Part shown: positions 29,747-45,218 of the stretch, one piece after another
Numbering within the stretch: position 1 is the stretch's first letter
How the letters are laid out: each line of letters opens with the position of its first letter
Origin: Prunella strophiata
Lineage: Eukaryota > Chordata > Aves > Passeriformes > Prunellidae
Length of the DNA stretch: 64,000 bases
Assembly (NCBI GenBank): GCA_036583965.1
Contig: JAZBQD010000014.1
Location: 65,750,395 to 65,814,394 of the forward strand
Reading direction: 5' to 3'
Translations under genes and position numbers: made by a program
Notes under the pieces: model-generated
Database searches by the model: none
The model's input: the letters and a program-made list of their open reading frames with translations, nothing else
Told to the model about the DNA's origin: nothing

Positions 29747-32453
29747 TCCATGCATGAATATAAATATACACACACACTGTATCAGTGATGTTCCAAAAGA
29801 AATAGAGTGTGGGGATGAACTCGATAAGGGTTTGATTTAATGTTGTAAACATCAGCAATTCCCTTCAGGAAGGCCTTTTCACACTTCAAACAATATTGTC
29901 TGAGAACTGAGTTCTTTGTAAACCATGTCCTTTCCCTGGGTGGAAATTATTATCTGGCCCGTGCTCTCTGGCACATAATAAACACTTGGAGTCATGGTCA
30001 CAATTTGCAGAGGCTCAGTCCTTGCCAGAGCTTTGTGATTCCTCAGTGTAGGTGTGGCTGGACGTTGGCACATCCCAAGGATCCTCTCTCCCTTTGCACA
30101 AGCAGTGGGGAAAGGCCAGGACCCCACTCCTACCTGCAGACACTGGGGTCTAACTGGCACCACAAGCTCCTTCTCCCTTCTATGTATTTGCAATCTCTAC
30201 ATGGAGGCAATTAATCCACCATCCTTTAATTTAGGTGCCCCAAATTGCCTTTGGTGCTGTAAGTGCCTTCAGTGCACAGCTTTAAATCCCATTTAAGTTC
30301 ACTTGGTTAATGCATGATGGAGTAAATAAATTCATGGCAGCCCTTCTAACTTCTGTATTAGCTTCCTAACTGCTGGACTTTGTCCTCACCCTCTGAGCAC
30401 TGTTTTCTTTCCCTCTGATCTGAGCCTGGAGGCTGAGTTTGGCTCTGCAGGACCTAGTTTGACCTGATGGGGAGCACACTTTAAAAATCCTTGTGGTTCC
30501 ACCTCAGGAGTTTCTATGTTTCTATGAGTCTATAGCTGGAAAAAAACAGGTCCTCAGGTTTCTGCTGCTCCCCCCCCCCCTACCCACTGCAGACTGAGCC
30601 ACTGCCCTAAACAGGATGTGGGATCTGACATGGCAATATATTTAATAAACTTAATTGCTGTCTTTAATATGAGCCAGGGAAACATTAAAATGTATCAAGC
30701 TGCAGCAAAATCACCCCATTCTTTTGTTACCTTCATTTTCCATGTCCTTTTTGAAAAGTCACAGTGGGAAAAGCTAAGCAGAACATTGCACCTTCGCAAC
30801 ACCCCATAAACAGTGCAAACCTCACTGAAAGATACATTATAAAATAAATAACTTTTCCAGTGGAAAGCATAACTCACCTGTATATTAAACTGGGGAAATG
30901 TGAATAAATGGACACTCAGGGGTGGAGTCATTATACCAACAAGTCTCACATATTTCTGCTATCATACTTCACTGCAATTATTAGCCTCCTTTTGTGCCAG
31001 CTCCAAGTTTAACAGACCATCCCCCTACCAAGGCCATTTGATTATAAATAGCAAGACATCACATAAATGCAGGCATGTGGTGAGCAGATACACTGCAGAA
31101 AAGTGGGCCACTGGGAAGAAGTATTGACTTTTTTTAGGGTCTGATCCTGTGCAAACATTTAGTCATGCAAATAGCTGTGTATTCTGAAGCAGTTTCCCAA
31201 AATACAAAGATATTATTATAACCTTAAAGGCACAAATATATTATCTTGCAAGATCCAGCTCCTGCAAGCCCTGTTTGGAAGGTTTTAATGAAAACAGGGT
31301 GATTAAAAAAAAAGGTGTGTTTTAGAATCAGTTTGTTCTTCACAAATACTACATATTGAAACAACAAAATCTCATGGCCAGGTAGCCATGTCATGCACAG
31401 ATAACTACTTGTAGCACAATCAGATTATAAAATATGTGTTAATTATTCATTATTTGATAGATTTCTTCCTTATTTGTGAAGATCTCAATGATCTGATGCT
31501 GCATAGGAAGACTTCACAGGAGGAAGAAAAAGGGAAAGCTGGAAAATGTTACTACATTGAGCCACCTTACCATATATATATTAATTATCTACCATTTGCA
31601 CAGCAACAGTGACCCAGGGAGGCCACTGTTCTGCTGGTGAAACAAGAGAACAAACCCCATGTCTCACTGAAGTCTGGCAAAACTCCCATTAGCCTCAGTG
31701 GAATCAGGATTTTGCTTCATGAGAACTCTAGGATTCAAAGATGCTTCTCCAGTTATGTTGCTTGTGCAGACAAGAAAAAAATACCTTTTATGAAATGCCT
31801 TCAAGGGCTGCTTGCAGTGCAAGCACTCTGCAAAAGCATATAATTTATGGGACCACTTCAGCCTGCTCTGATCATCTCTTCCCACCAAGCCAACAGCTTC
31901 AGGTACCTCTGTCCTGTGATAACACAGAGATGCTCTCTTGGCACTATGGAAGGTGATGTAGCTAGGGGGGATTTGTGCTGACAAATCCATACTCATCTGA
32001 AAAGGGGTTGTGGGATGATACAAAAGCTCTGGTGGCCTCTCTCTGCTGGCTGCACATCTGCATCCCTGTCTCCAGCTGCTGCAACACTGAATGCAACCAT
32101 GAGAGAGAGGAGCTCAGGCCTGGAGCTGCTGGAAACTTAAACACACCCAGGCTGAGAGAAGGACACAGCTGACCACTGAGACAAAGCACAGAACTCTCTT
32201 CCTCCTCCACTGAAAAAGCCTTCCCTCCCTTTGAGGAGAAGGAAGGGATGTCACTGCCCCAGATATAATGGCTAGAATGAGAAAAGAAACAGTAAAACCC
32301 TGACTATTTCCTGACATAAGGGATCTGGGTGGAAAATGCTCCTTGAGCAATGCTTTGGCAAAAGGAGATCCTGCCACTAACTCCAAAATAACATCTGGGT
32401 GAGCAGCCATGATTACCCAAAAAGGCATTTATCACTGCAGGATCCAAACCCTC

Positions 32454-32454
<1 letters not shown>

Positions 32455-32484
<30 letters not shown>
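32455..32484. repeat. A30 homopolymer
   Basis: Thirty consecutive A on the + strand within a CAMK1D intron. No retroposed gene was recognised in front of it, and no target-site duplication was identified. Confidence 0.95.
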
Positions 32485-32487
<3 letters not shown>

Positions 32488-33982
32488 GTGCACAGTTCTC
32501 CAGAGAGGTCCATAACTGCAGTGTCCATGTTACAGGAAGCTTTTCAGAGCAAGGGGGGATGAGACATGGAGTGTTGCTCATGAGCACACTGGGGAGGACA
32601 GAGGCAGGTCTGAAGCTTTGGAAACCTCCATGCTTTTCCTTTTTGTCCTGTAATCCCCTGGCACATGTTGCCTCTGTGTCAAAGGGAGTGGATTCAGGGT
32701 GTGGAGTGCCATCATGGTGAATATTTTCAGCCTCCCTTCTGCAGTGCCTTTTGCATGTCTGACATTTCAAAGGCTGACCCTGAGCTGTGCTGTGTCAGAA
32801 CTTGAAGTCTTGAAAATGAACCACTGGATGGCAAAGTCAGCCTGGCAGAAGAAGACCCCCTGCCACAGAAACAGGGAAAAACCTTTTTTGGGGGGGTTGT
32901 TTTTAAGTGGAAGATTGGATTCTGTGGAAAATAGTACGAATTATGTAGCAGTCTGTGAGTTTCCATTGGCCCTTGGCCATGACATGCAAAAGAAAAAAAC
33001 AAAACCACACAAAATAAAGGAATGAAAACACTTTTTATCATTTTGTTCCTTTCAGAGGGCCCAGAAGCTGTGTGTGTTACAAGTGCCACGTTTCTTTGTT
33101 GCACTCCAGCCACCAACACAGATGTAGCAGGGCCAGAAGCTGGATGCTTACATTTTGTGTATCTTGGATGTAAGGCTTTGGAAAATCTGTCTCTGAGTTG
33201 TACAAATGGTCACCTCACTCCCTGCTGGGAGTTGCATTCTCATTGTTTATTCTGTATTCCTAATACTGACTTGTTTAATTTCCTGAGGCTCAGGTCAGTA
33301 TCATTTAGAACCAGTTTGGGACTTTTCTTCATCTCACAAAAGTGAGATTTCATGTCTCAAATTTCCTTTTTGTCGCAGAGACAATGCAGGAGGAAGTGGC
33401 ATGTGGGGCAATTGTGACAGTATAAAAACAGAGTGTAATGCACTCCTGGGGTGAAAAATGTCATGCCATTAACTCTTTTCTGTTGCTGCTATTATAACAA
33501 AAATAATACCTCACCTTGCTTATATAATGTCCCCTACCCTAAAAGAGTTAGACCCAGAGCCCATGTGTGGGTGCAGCTGGCAGTGTGGGATGATGCTCTC
33601 AGTCACTCAGGGCTGGTCAAAAGCACATGAGTCACCCTTGTTCCAGCTACACAAACCTTGGGTGATGTTGATGAAGTCACTCATATGCAAAGGCATCATT
33701 CAACTTAAAGCACTTTAATCATTTTGGCACATCCCACTGCTGCACTACAGTCAACATACATAATTCAGCATTTTACTAATCCTTGCACAGGCTGGTGCAT
33801 GAGAGTAAAGTCCATTACAGTTTTCCAGGAAAATCTGGAGGACAAAGGCAGAGGTAAGAATAAAAGCACAGAGTTATGTAGTAGAGGTCAGTACAATGTG
33901 TGACAGAAAAACCAGCTCCATGCATGAATGTAAAAAGGTGCTCTGTGTCCTGAGGGTTTCTCAGAGCACTGAGTGCTGCTTA

Positions 33983-36327
<2,345 letters not shown>

Positions 36328-36339
36328 TTATCAACCTTA

Positions 36340-36790
36340 TATGAAGAGTTGCAAGCCACAAAAATTAAGTAGAGTAAGAGTTAGTTTATCACAAGGTGAA
36401 AAAGTAGAATTTTGGGATTTTTTAGAATGAGGGTTCGGGGTTCAAGATGGAGGAATTTGGGCGTGTTCTGTCCTTCTTTCTCCCCTTCACAGCCTCCATC
36501 TTCTGGGTGATGGTGGCACTTTTGGATTGGTTTAGAGTACAGTTGGACTGTGTAACATGGGTGATAGGTATTGGAAAGTAACTGTAAATAATGTACAGGT
36601 AGTTTTTAGTATAAAAAGACAACACCACCCCAGAGGTGGGCAGTGTGCCTCAGACTGACCTGCTGAACAGACCTGGGCTGGTCAGAGAAAGAATGTAATA
36701 GATAAGAGAAAATAAACAACCTTGGAGACCTCAAATGAAGAGTCCTGACTCCTTCTTTGGTTCTTGGGCTGGGACACAGAGACTCTCAAA
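36340..36790 (+). mobile_element. LTR-like element, family B copy 1
   Basis: An LTR-like layout in + orientation: 'gtttatcacaaggtgaaaa' and 'caagatggaggaatttggg' in the U3-like part, 'agtataaaaagac' as TATA box near 36610, 'aaaataaacaacc' as poly(A) signal near 36710, then a U5-like pyrimidine-rich segment. It shares the 'tttatcacaaggtgaaaa' and 'caagatggagga' blocks with the element at 57150-57530. Boundaries are approximate and no target-site duplication was found. Antisense to CAMK1D. Confidence 0.6.
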
Positions 36791-38429
36791 CAGATCAGGG
36801 CTCATCTTGAGCTCCTGAGAGACCCACAACACAAGTGCTAAGAGAGATTTCATGAGCTAAACTCTACATCCACAGAGCATCAGTCCCTCTAATCCCTCAG
36901 CACATCCAGCCCTGGTGCAGAGCAGCACAAGGAGCTCTGCAGAGCTTTCAGGCAGAGGTTACAATGCATCTGCAGGATGTGCTGGGCTCTGTGTCCCCAG
37001 GCTCAGGGAGGAGGATGCTCAGGAGCCCAGGCACCTCTGCAGCAGAGCTTGCAAGGGCTGCACATGGACCTGCTGCTGCTGCTGCAGACACAGGGAGAGC
37101 CTCTCCCTTTCTCACTCTGCAAAGGATTTTGCTGACCACATCCACCTGCCTGCCTTTCCTGAGGCTAACAACAGTCCTGTCCTGGTTTTCAAGTGTTTAT
37201 AGTCAGACTTCTCAGAAAACCTAGCCCCAGGACAAGCAGGACATTGAACATGATTTGCCTAATTTGAGCTAATACATTCAGGGTGCACCCTGCCAGTGCT
37301 GCAGAGCAGGACAGCCACGGTGCTGAGGCAGGGCTGGATGTGGGAAAAGCACATCTAGAACTGCACTGAGCAAGTGCAGTGCCAAAACTGGTGTGTCAGA
37401 GATCCCCCCCAGCCAGCTGGTGCTGCAGGCAGTAGTTCTGTCCCACTCTGCACACACATGCCAGCAGAGACAGCCCTCCTTCAAGTTTTAACACCAGAGT
37501 TGCAAAGTGCCAGATGTGCCTCTGAGGCTGGCCCAAGGTTTTAGCAAACCCATCCTGCTCACAGTTAACCAGCCCTTCCTGCCTCTGTGTAGAGATGATA
37601 CATTTTTCTCTCTTATCACTGGTCTGTGGTCTAAATCATTCTTCCACATACTTTGCTGGCATTGAAATGATGTTTTTCCTACAGTTTTTTTTTTTAAACT
37701 CTGAGTCAATCAACCTCAATAAAGCATTTAATTGGAGGGAGCCAGCCATTACAAACAGACTGTAGATCTAGCTCAGAAACAGCAGCAGAGCAAGGTGGGG
37801 GAAACTGCAAGAAATGAAATACTTGAGTTATTTATAACCCAAAGCCAGCCAGCTGCCCTGGAGGTTATTTGAACCAACTCAACACTTGAGGGTGAAAGGA
37901 GCAATGTTTTGTTAGCTCTGAAGAGCCAGTGTGCTTGATAAATAATTTAAATACTGAGATGTTGGTCTGCATCACAGCCACGCTGACCTGAGAGAACTCC
38001 ACTGAAATCTGCAGCATGACAATGAACCTGCTGGGGCTCAGCTGAGCCAGAAATCTCTGTCTTTACCTTGGAAACCCCATGGTGCAGGTGGTGCATGAGA
38101 AGGGTCCCTAAAAATGCTGAATTTAAGCAAATGCCAAAAAGCCACTATGTACACAGACAACAAAATAAACCCATCTGGTATCTTAATGAAGAGACTGAAT
38201 CCACAATCAGTGTGCAGCTCTACTGGTATCTGTGAAGAGCTTGTAAATTCCTTGTTTTAGTGTAATGATTATCAGTGCTCACATCCCACAGTCTTGGGTT
38301 TTCACCTACCTCCTCTTTTGTCACAACCCTCAAGATTTTGGGTGCTTTACTGAGGGGAAATGATGGAGCTGACAACACCAGCCCTGCAACTGGTAGGATG
38401 AGCACTGGGGTAGAGATGCTCAGGTTGGA

Positions 38430-38775
38430 GAAAAAGAAAAAGGGAAAAAAAAAAAGGAAAAAGAACAAAACAAAAGGAAAAGGGAAAAAAAAGGAAAAAG
38501 AAAACAAAGAAGAAAAAAAAAAGAAAAAGAAAAAAAGAAAAATAAAAAAGAAAGAAGAAAAAAGAAAGAAGAAAAAGGAAAAAAGAACAGAGAAAAAAGA
38601 AAAAAGAAAGAAGAAAATAAAGAAAAAAAAGGGGAAAAAAGGAAAAAAGAAAAAAGAAAAAAGAAGTGGAAAAAGAAAAGAAAAAAAAGAAAAGAGAAAA
38701 AAGAAAGAAGAAAAAAGAAAAAAAAAAGAAAATAGGAAAAAAACCCCAAACAAAACAAAAACCAACAACAAAAAA
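38430..38775. repeat. A/G-rich polypurine tract
   Basis: About 340 bp of almost only A and G on the + strand in irregular GAAAAA/GAAAGAAG units. The nascent CAMK1D transcript would carry the U/C-rich complement. The long Phe-rich and Lys-rich open frames here are composition artefacts. Confidence 0.95.
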
Positions 38776-39267
38776 ACCACTTAAAGCCATTTCTCTGTCC
38801 CCTCCTCCTTGTGAGACTGAGGGGGTTGCATTTAAGAAGTCTGACAGCCCTTCATTAATTTCTTGCCTCGCTCAGCACTTTCCTCAGACCAACCCAAAGT
38901 GCTCTGATAAAGCATTTGAAGGCAGGCAGACAGTGCTGTGCATGCTGGGGCACTGGCAGGCTGCTCTGGAGAGAGAAATAACTCTCTTCAAATGTGCACT
39001 GTGCTAATTACCTTGGCAAAGGTACAAGAGCACAAGTTAGGAGCGCTGTGATTTATCACACACTTGTGGCAGCAAAGGTAGGAGCAAACTGCTGAGCAGC
39101 ACAGGGCTGGAGGGCAAAGAGATGAGTCCCAGCAAGAACCTCAGCCCCTCCAGAGCCTTTCAGTGCAGCTCCTCTGCATGGCTGGAGTTTCTACACATCT
39201 GGGGAATCAGCCTCTGCGTCCAGGAGGTCACTGCAGCCCCTGTTGATGCACAAGGGTCATGCAGGAG

Positions 39268-39566
39268 TGTCTCCCTGATTTTTTAAGTTTCTCTAAAGCC
39301 TTCTGATTGTTTAATTATCTTGTGCAGAACTTTCTCACCAGCTTTTGTAATACTTATTGTTTGTCTTCCTCTATGGAGGGAAGAGCAACTTGAGGACTGT
39401 GGGTTGTCACAGTGGCATGAGGAGGTGGCACTGTCACCCTCCAATGACACTGGGATTTCAGAAAACTATAAATGGAGTCAGAATTCAATAAACTTTCTCT
39501 TTTTGCTCTCTCACACCTTACAAAGAGCTGCTGTCCGTGTTGTGTCGTTTGTGCAACACAGTGACA
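39268..39566 (+). mobile_element. Solo LTR, family A copy 2 (ERV-derived)
   Basis: A 299-bp element with TG...CA ends ('tgtctccctgattt' ... 'cagtgaca') flanked by a perfect 6-bp duplication 'caggag' at 39262-39267 and 39567-39572. It carries 'ctataaatgg' and, about 20 bp later, 'ttcaataaac'. Compared with copy 3 it has several single-base deletions. No internal viral genes adjoin. It lies inside a CAMK1D intron in antisense orientation. Confidence 0.9.
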
Positions 39567-42500
39567 CAGGAGGGCACCAGAACTGCCAGGAGATGGGCAC
39601 AGGGCAGAAAACTTCTTTTGGCACAGCTTTTCCCTTGCTAGGAAGAGGTTGAGAAGCGCTAGTTGATACTACAGGTCATGGGCAGGAGATCCCCCCAAAT
39701 CAGCTGAGTGAGCCCAGGGCAAGGGCTGATCCTGGCTTGGCCAGGGATGGGATGAACCTCCTGCACAAGGATGTTCCTCTGGGAGGCAAATCAATGAGGA
39801 TCTACACCAGAAAGCATGTGAGAAGGGAGCAAGAGGTCAGAAGAGGTGGCATGTTGGAGGGGAACATTGGCACAGGGATGGGTTGAGAGCCAAAATACAG
39901 ATATTTAATGTACAGCCTTGCTGTCCTTTCCCTTAAAAACAGAGCTTAGGGAGACATGGAAGTTTTAATGTTACTTAAGGTTTAACATTACTGGCTTTGC
40001 AGAAGGGATGGGAAAGCCCCAGGAAATCAGCCTATCTTGCAATTTATGGCTGGAGGAAATCTTGCTGGACTTCCAAGCAACTGGGCTGCTTTCCAAAGTC
40101 CATAATGAGTTTTTTTGGTTAATTCTTACAGAATCAAAATCCCACCGACTTCATTTCCATCTGCTGGGACATTTCTGTGTGAAAAAAATGACCTCACTAT
40201 CAGAGGTTCTGCTGTTTTTCTTTAGATATGCAGAAATGCAAAAATAACCCCTCTGTCCTCGATGTGAAAAACTCCTGCACTGTCCTGGGGGAGTTTCAGG
40301 CAGTTGTCATCATTTTCTTGCAGTTTCACCAAATAAAAGGATTTCAGAATTATTTAGCAACCTTATCACATAAGCAACAGATTTCCCCCATAACTCCTAT
40401 TCCCAGTCTTGCCTTAAAAATAATGGGATGCAGAGAAGAAAAACACAGGTGGATGTACAAGAGAAAGATATTACCAGAATTCATTTCTAAAAGTGATCCT
40501 AGTGAACACAAGAGGAATAGCAGGAACATCTTGTCTTCACCAAGCAGAGAAAGCAGCCCCCTGCAAGCCCCCATAACATACTGGGGGTGATACTACAGGC
40601 TAAATAACTCATTCACATGGTCAGTGCCCAGGGTTAGTTTTACAAGCAATTTTACAGTTAGATTAGAACAAAGAATTCAGTAGCTGCTCAAAGACCTGAG
40701 ATGGATGGTGTGGGAAGTCATCCAAGTGCTATTTATAAGGATAAACACATGTATTTCTTCTGTATATTTTGGGAACAATCCCTCATATTGGCTGACACTG
40801 CTGCTCCCACAAAGCTGTGGACAAGGACATATCAGCATAGGGGATCACAGACAAATTAAGAAGCAAGCAGTGAGGAATGATCATTTGGGGCTGTTTTCCC
40901 AATGTTAGCTGAGTTTTCCTGAGCAACCCAAAATGTCTGTGTCCTCTGCCACCACTGTTTCTCCTTCCAGTGCTAGCAAGTAAGTTATTCCTCACTTTTT
41001 TTGCTTAGGTTTGTGTGCTTAGGTTTGTTTCCTGCAAAGCAGGAAAGATGACTGACCACTTTTTCCCAGTGGATGACTCCTAGGGTGATGGTGGAAACTT
41101 CTTTTGGCATAATAGACTTTGCACTGTCCCTGGTTAATCCTTCCACACAAACACCACTGATGATTCATGCACATCTACTTGGAAATCAAAAGCAGCTCAG
41201 CAGCAAAGTGTGAAAGTTTGATCCAAGATTTATCTCCAGATAGGTAATTGTTTATAAACAATAACAAACCAGTAACTCTCTGTCCAAACAGTGAATGGAA
41301 ACAGAAGAAAATTCAAGGCAAAATGTGTTTGACCTATTGCAGAAGACTGAATAACCAGGGGCTGAGGCAGAGCATTCTGTGCCCCCAGGTTCTTTTCCAG
41401 CTTCAAAACATGATTATCTATTTTTTGTATAAATTAACCTAATCTTCTCTATATGAAGTATACATGTGATCAGTATTTTAGTTCCCCCAAGCTTTTATAA
41501 TCCCTTATCTGACCCAGAAAGGCCACAAATCCAGCTGCTGGCAATCCAGTGAAGTCTCTTGCTCTTCTTATGCTTTATATTTTAAAGCTGGACACACTAT
41601 CAAAACTACCTTGTGATAAGTGGAAGGCTGAGCTCAACAGTGAGGCTGTTTCAAATTGAGAAATACTGCAACTGGAATAACAGGAAATTTCAGGCTCTAA
41701 AATTAGTTTTTGTGAATAATGACTTCTCATGCAAAACAGGTTTTGATAAAAACTCCACTGGTGCAGCCTCTGCAATCTGGCTGTCATTAAGGAGCAGCAT
41801 TAGAGACTGGCACTGAAACAGAAATATTCCTTCCCAAGACATCCTTGCAGATCACAGAAACAAATATTTCTCTACAGCATCAGTGCCACAGAAACAGTTT
41901 GTTCTTCCAGTGTCATAAACTGAGGGCTCTCAAGTGAGACTGAGCTTGGGTCTGGAGGCACTCAAACCACTTGCAGCAATATTAGCTCAAAGCATCTTTA
42001 ATTTATGCCTGACTTCTGTGCTGGTTTCCTTTGAGTTTCCATCTTCTTCAATGACAACAGTCTGTCCAGAGTGGCAGTGAGGATGTGTGGGAGAGGTGAG
42101 GAGATGAAGCAGGACCTTGTGCTTGGATTGCTGTGTGCAAAATGCATCTCCAGCTGCTTTAGGCATGTGCAAGTAGCTCCAGCTGTGCTGGCTGTGGAGC
42201 TGGAAATGGCAAATCCAAATGGGTGCAGCTACATATTGGAGCTAATAGCTCCTGCTCAGGGCAGCTTTAGCTCCCAGCATTTCACCAGCTCCTTGTGCTG
42301 CTGGTCCTGGTGGCATCTCAGTGCCATGTCACACTGGGAACCCCTGCTGGCACTGCTGAGGCCACAAACCTAGGTGCTAAATGTGCCCATCAGACACCCC
42401 ACCAGGGATAATTCCCTCCAGCTTAGGGAAGGACCTTCCTCCTCCCTCTCTTTTTACTGTATTCCAGACATTCACTTTCTTAAGACACCACATCTGCAGC

Positions 42501-44921
42501 TTCTGGCTGTTCCTGGAAGCAAGGGTGAGATCCAGACCAAGACTGGGACACGTGAATGTGGGCTGGGCTAAGATCACATTGCTCTCAGCAGAGATGGAGT
42601 CAGGGGAGGCTGGGGAGTGATGTAAATGTACCACAAAGCAGATGAATCCACACTGTGGCAGCAGGGTGGGATCCAGTCACCTCAGCATGAGCAGCTGGTG
42701 CTGTTTGACATGCTCCATGGTCTTGGGCTTGCATCCATCTGCCTCTCCAGATGGAAGGTCTCTGCAATGTGTTGCATTTTCCAAATCCACGTGGCTGCCC
42801 TGGACCCCCCAGCATAGCACTAAATGTGCAAGTTTAGGCAACTGAGCAGCCCCCCCTGGTGAAATGGCTGCTTGCACCCACCCAGGCTGGGTTGAGGTGC
42901 CCAGTGACTCTTGAAGTGCACAGGGCCCCTGATGCCATGGGCTGTGGGGGCTGAGCAGAGGGAGCCCAGGAGTGCTGCTGGCTGCTACAGGAGCTGAAGG
43001 ATGTGGCTTACACATTGAAAGAGCTGGTTTGGTCCCAGACCCAATCCCACCCAAGCTGTAACAATCTGGCAAACACATTAACAGGCTCCTTCCACAGCAA
43101 TGTGTTCTTGCCACTTATTTGGGCTGTGCAAAATACAAATCAAGACCTCATTACCTGAAGCACAGAAACCCTGAAAAGGTTTCCTTGTCCTGCAAACAGG
43201 AATTCATAGAGGCTCATTCTTACTGAGATGATTTAAGCCTTCTGGGCTGGGAATTCCCTGTATAGTGAATAGGGAATTTAAATTTGAGGAGTGTGCATGC
43301 CTTGCCCAACAAGCTGAGCACATGCTGATTTGGAAAACAGAGCAGGAAACGGAGCTGAACCTTGCAGAAAGAGCAGCCTTGCTTAGGAAGGGGAAAAGAT
43401 TATGGAGGAGATTAAAATCTTCCACCTGTTGAAGCAGTGCTCATAAACTGGGTGTGGAGGACACATTGCTCAGCTCAGTCTCACCCCTATTCCCCAGCAA
43501 GACCCCTGAAAGCAACAAGTGAAACAAGACCACAGGTCTGGCAGCACTAAAGACCTTTGGTGCATGAGCCATGGACACGTGGGACTGACAACCTGGAGGA
43601 AAGCAAAATCAGGTTTATCTCCAGGCAGCCACATGCAACAGTTCACAGCCCTCCCTACTGCCAGATGGACACATATTTTTGTGGATATTTGGCAATAAAC
43701 TGAACCCAGGCAGCAGCTGAGCCTGGATGTGAGGCAGAGTAGAGCTATCTCCCACCTGCATCCTCCTTTTCCCACTCTCTGAAGCTGGTGCTCAGCTAAG
43801 TCCTAAAAGAGCATCAGAAAAGACTCCAGCTGTGTCCTGCCATGGCTGGCAAGGACTAACAGTGTCAAAAATCCCAACCCTTAGGACTTCCATGATCAGA
43901 TTTGGTTGTGAAAAAGCAAATTGAGTCAGCACACACCATCCTCCTCTAAAAGAGCACTAAGGAATGGTTTGTGAAGCAGGTATTTTTCCAAGGTATTTTG
44001 GCCTGTCTGTGCTCTTCCTCACTGCTATAGTAGGTCCCACTGGCCTTTTGAACCAAAGTCAGAATCAGCACTGTTGATTTTTGCTTTGGTTAGCAAAAGC
44101 TTTTTGCATCCTGCTATTGATGGCTGCTCCAAGAATATTCCCATGTAAGTTTTGTACTCAACAAGTTTTCAAAATAGACAGTCATAAAACTAATGTTTTC
44201 AGGCAGAATTTTGGTTTAAATAAATAAACACACATGCAATAAATAAAGCCACCTTCCTATGCTATTTAATGTAAAACCTCCTTGTTTTGGGCAGCATATA
44301 AATAATGCAAATGTAAAGAATGAACATTATACAGAGTGGATAGCACAGCAATGAGGTATGTCCTGGCAAAAATAGTTCTACAGCACCATCAAAAAGTTAT
44401 TCATGTTGACAAGCCATGAAATGTCTGCATAAGGAAAAAGGGAACAAAGTAGGAATGCTTTAATGCTGTGCCTCATTGGAGCTGCTTTTTCCTTCAGTCT
44501 TGTATAGCAGTTGTGACAGTTGTGTAAAAGGGAAAAGTAAAAAAAAAAAATAAAGCAGTGGCAATGCTGTCAGGAAAAGACATTTGTTTCTGTGGCAGCT
44601 CAGTGGACACAGCCAGATTTGTTTCTTCTCAAAGCCAATCTGAGCAGGGGACAACAATAACCTCAATAATGTCACAACCTGGACAAGCCCACATTACTGC
44701 ACACAGTGTGGTTCTGGTGGCAGCAAGGATTTTGACATTTCCTACCACTTTTTGCTCAAATTTCAGCCTTTATGCAGCTGGGAGGTGTCCAGGCTACATG
44801 CTACCCTGCAGCACAAGTGTCAGGGGTTAGTTATTTTGCCCCAGGCTGTGCAGGTGACTCCATGGTGGGAGATGGAGCTGCAGCTCCCCAGTTGCAGCAC
44901 TGGCAGCTCCAGAGGTACTCA

Positions 44922-45041
<120 letters not shown>

Positions 45042-45198
45042 TTAACATGGTCAAAAGGTAGGACTCTGAAACTTGAAGACCCCCAAGACTTGGTTTTGCT
45101 CTCCTCATACAGCCCCTGTGTTTGCAAATGTGTCCTGAGGTTTTTGGAGGTCGTATTCTCACCAGAAAGGATGACTCCTAAAGTAGAGCAAATTCACA

Positions 45199-45218
45199 TT
45201 TTTTTTTTTTTTTTTTTT
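45199..45218. repeat. T20 homopolymer
   Basis: Twenty consecutive T on the + strand, about 200 nt upstream (transcript sense) of the exon at 44998. Confidence 0.95.

Noticed and set aside
30450..30530. CR1-like tail 'ttctatgtttctatgagtc'
   Set aside because: Only the tail-like motif is visible; the preceding sequence does not follow a CR1 consensus well enough.
32114..32484. Processed pseudogene ending at the A30 run
   Set aside because: The sequence in front of the A run shows no recognisable gene and I found no flanking duplication.
38220..38790. Phe-rich (minus) and Lys-rich (plus) open frames
   Set aside because: Pure consequences of the A/G-rich tract; no start context, splice sites or protein similarity.
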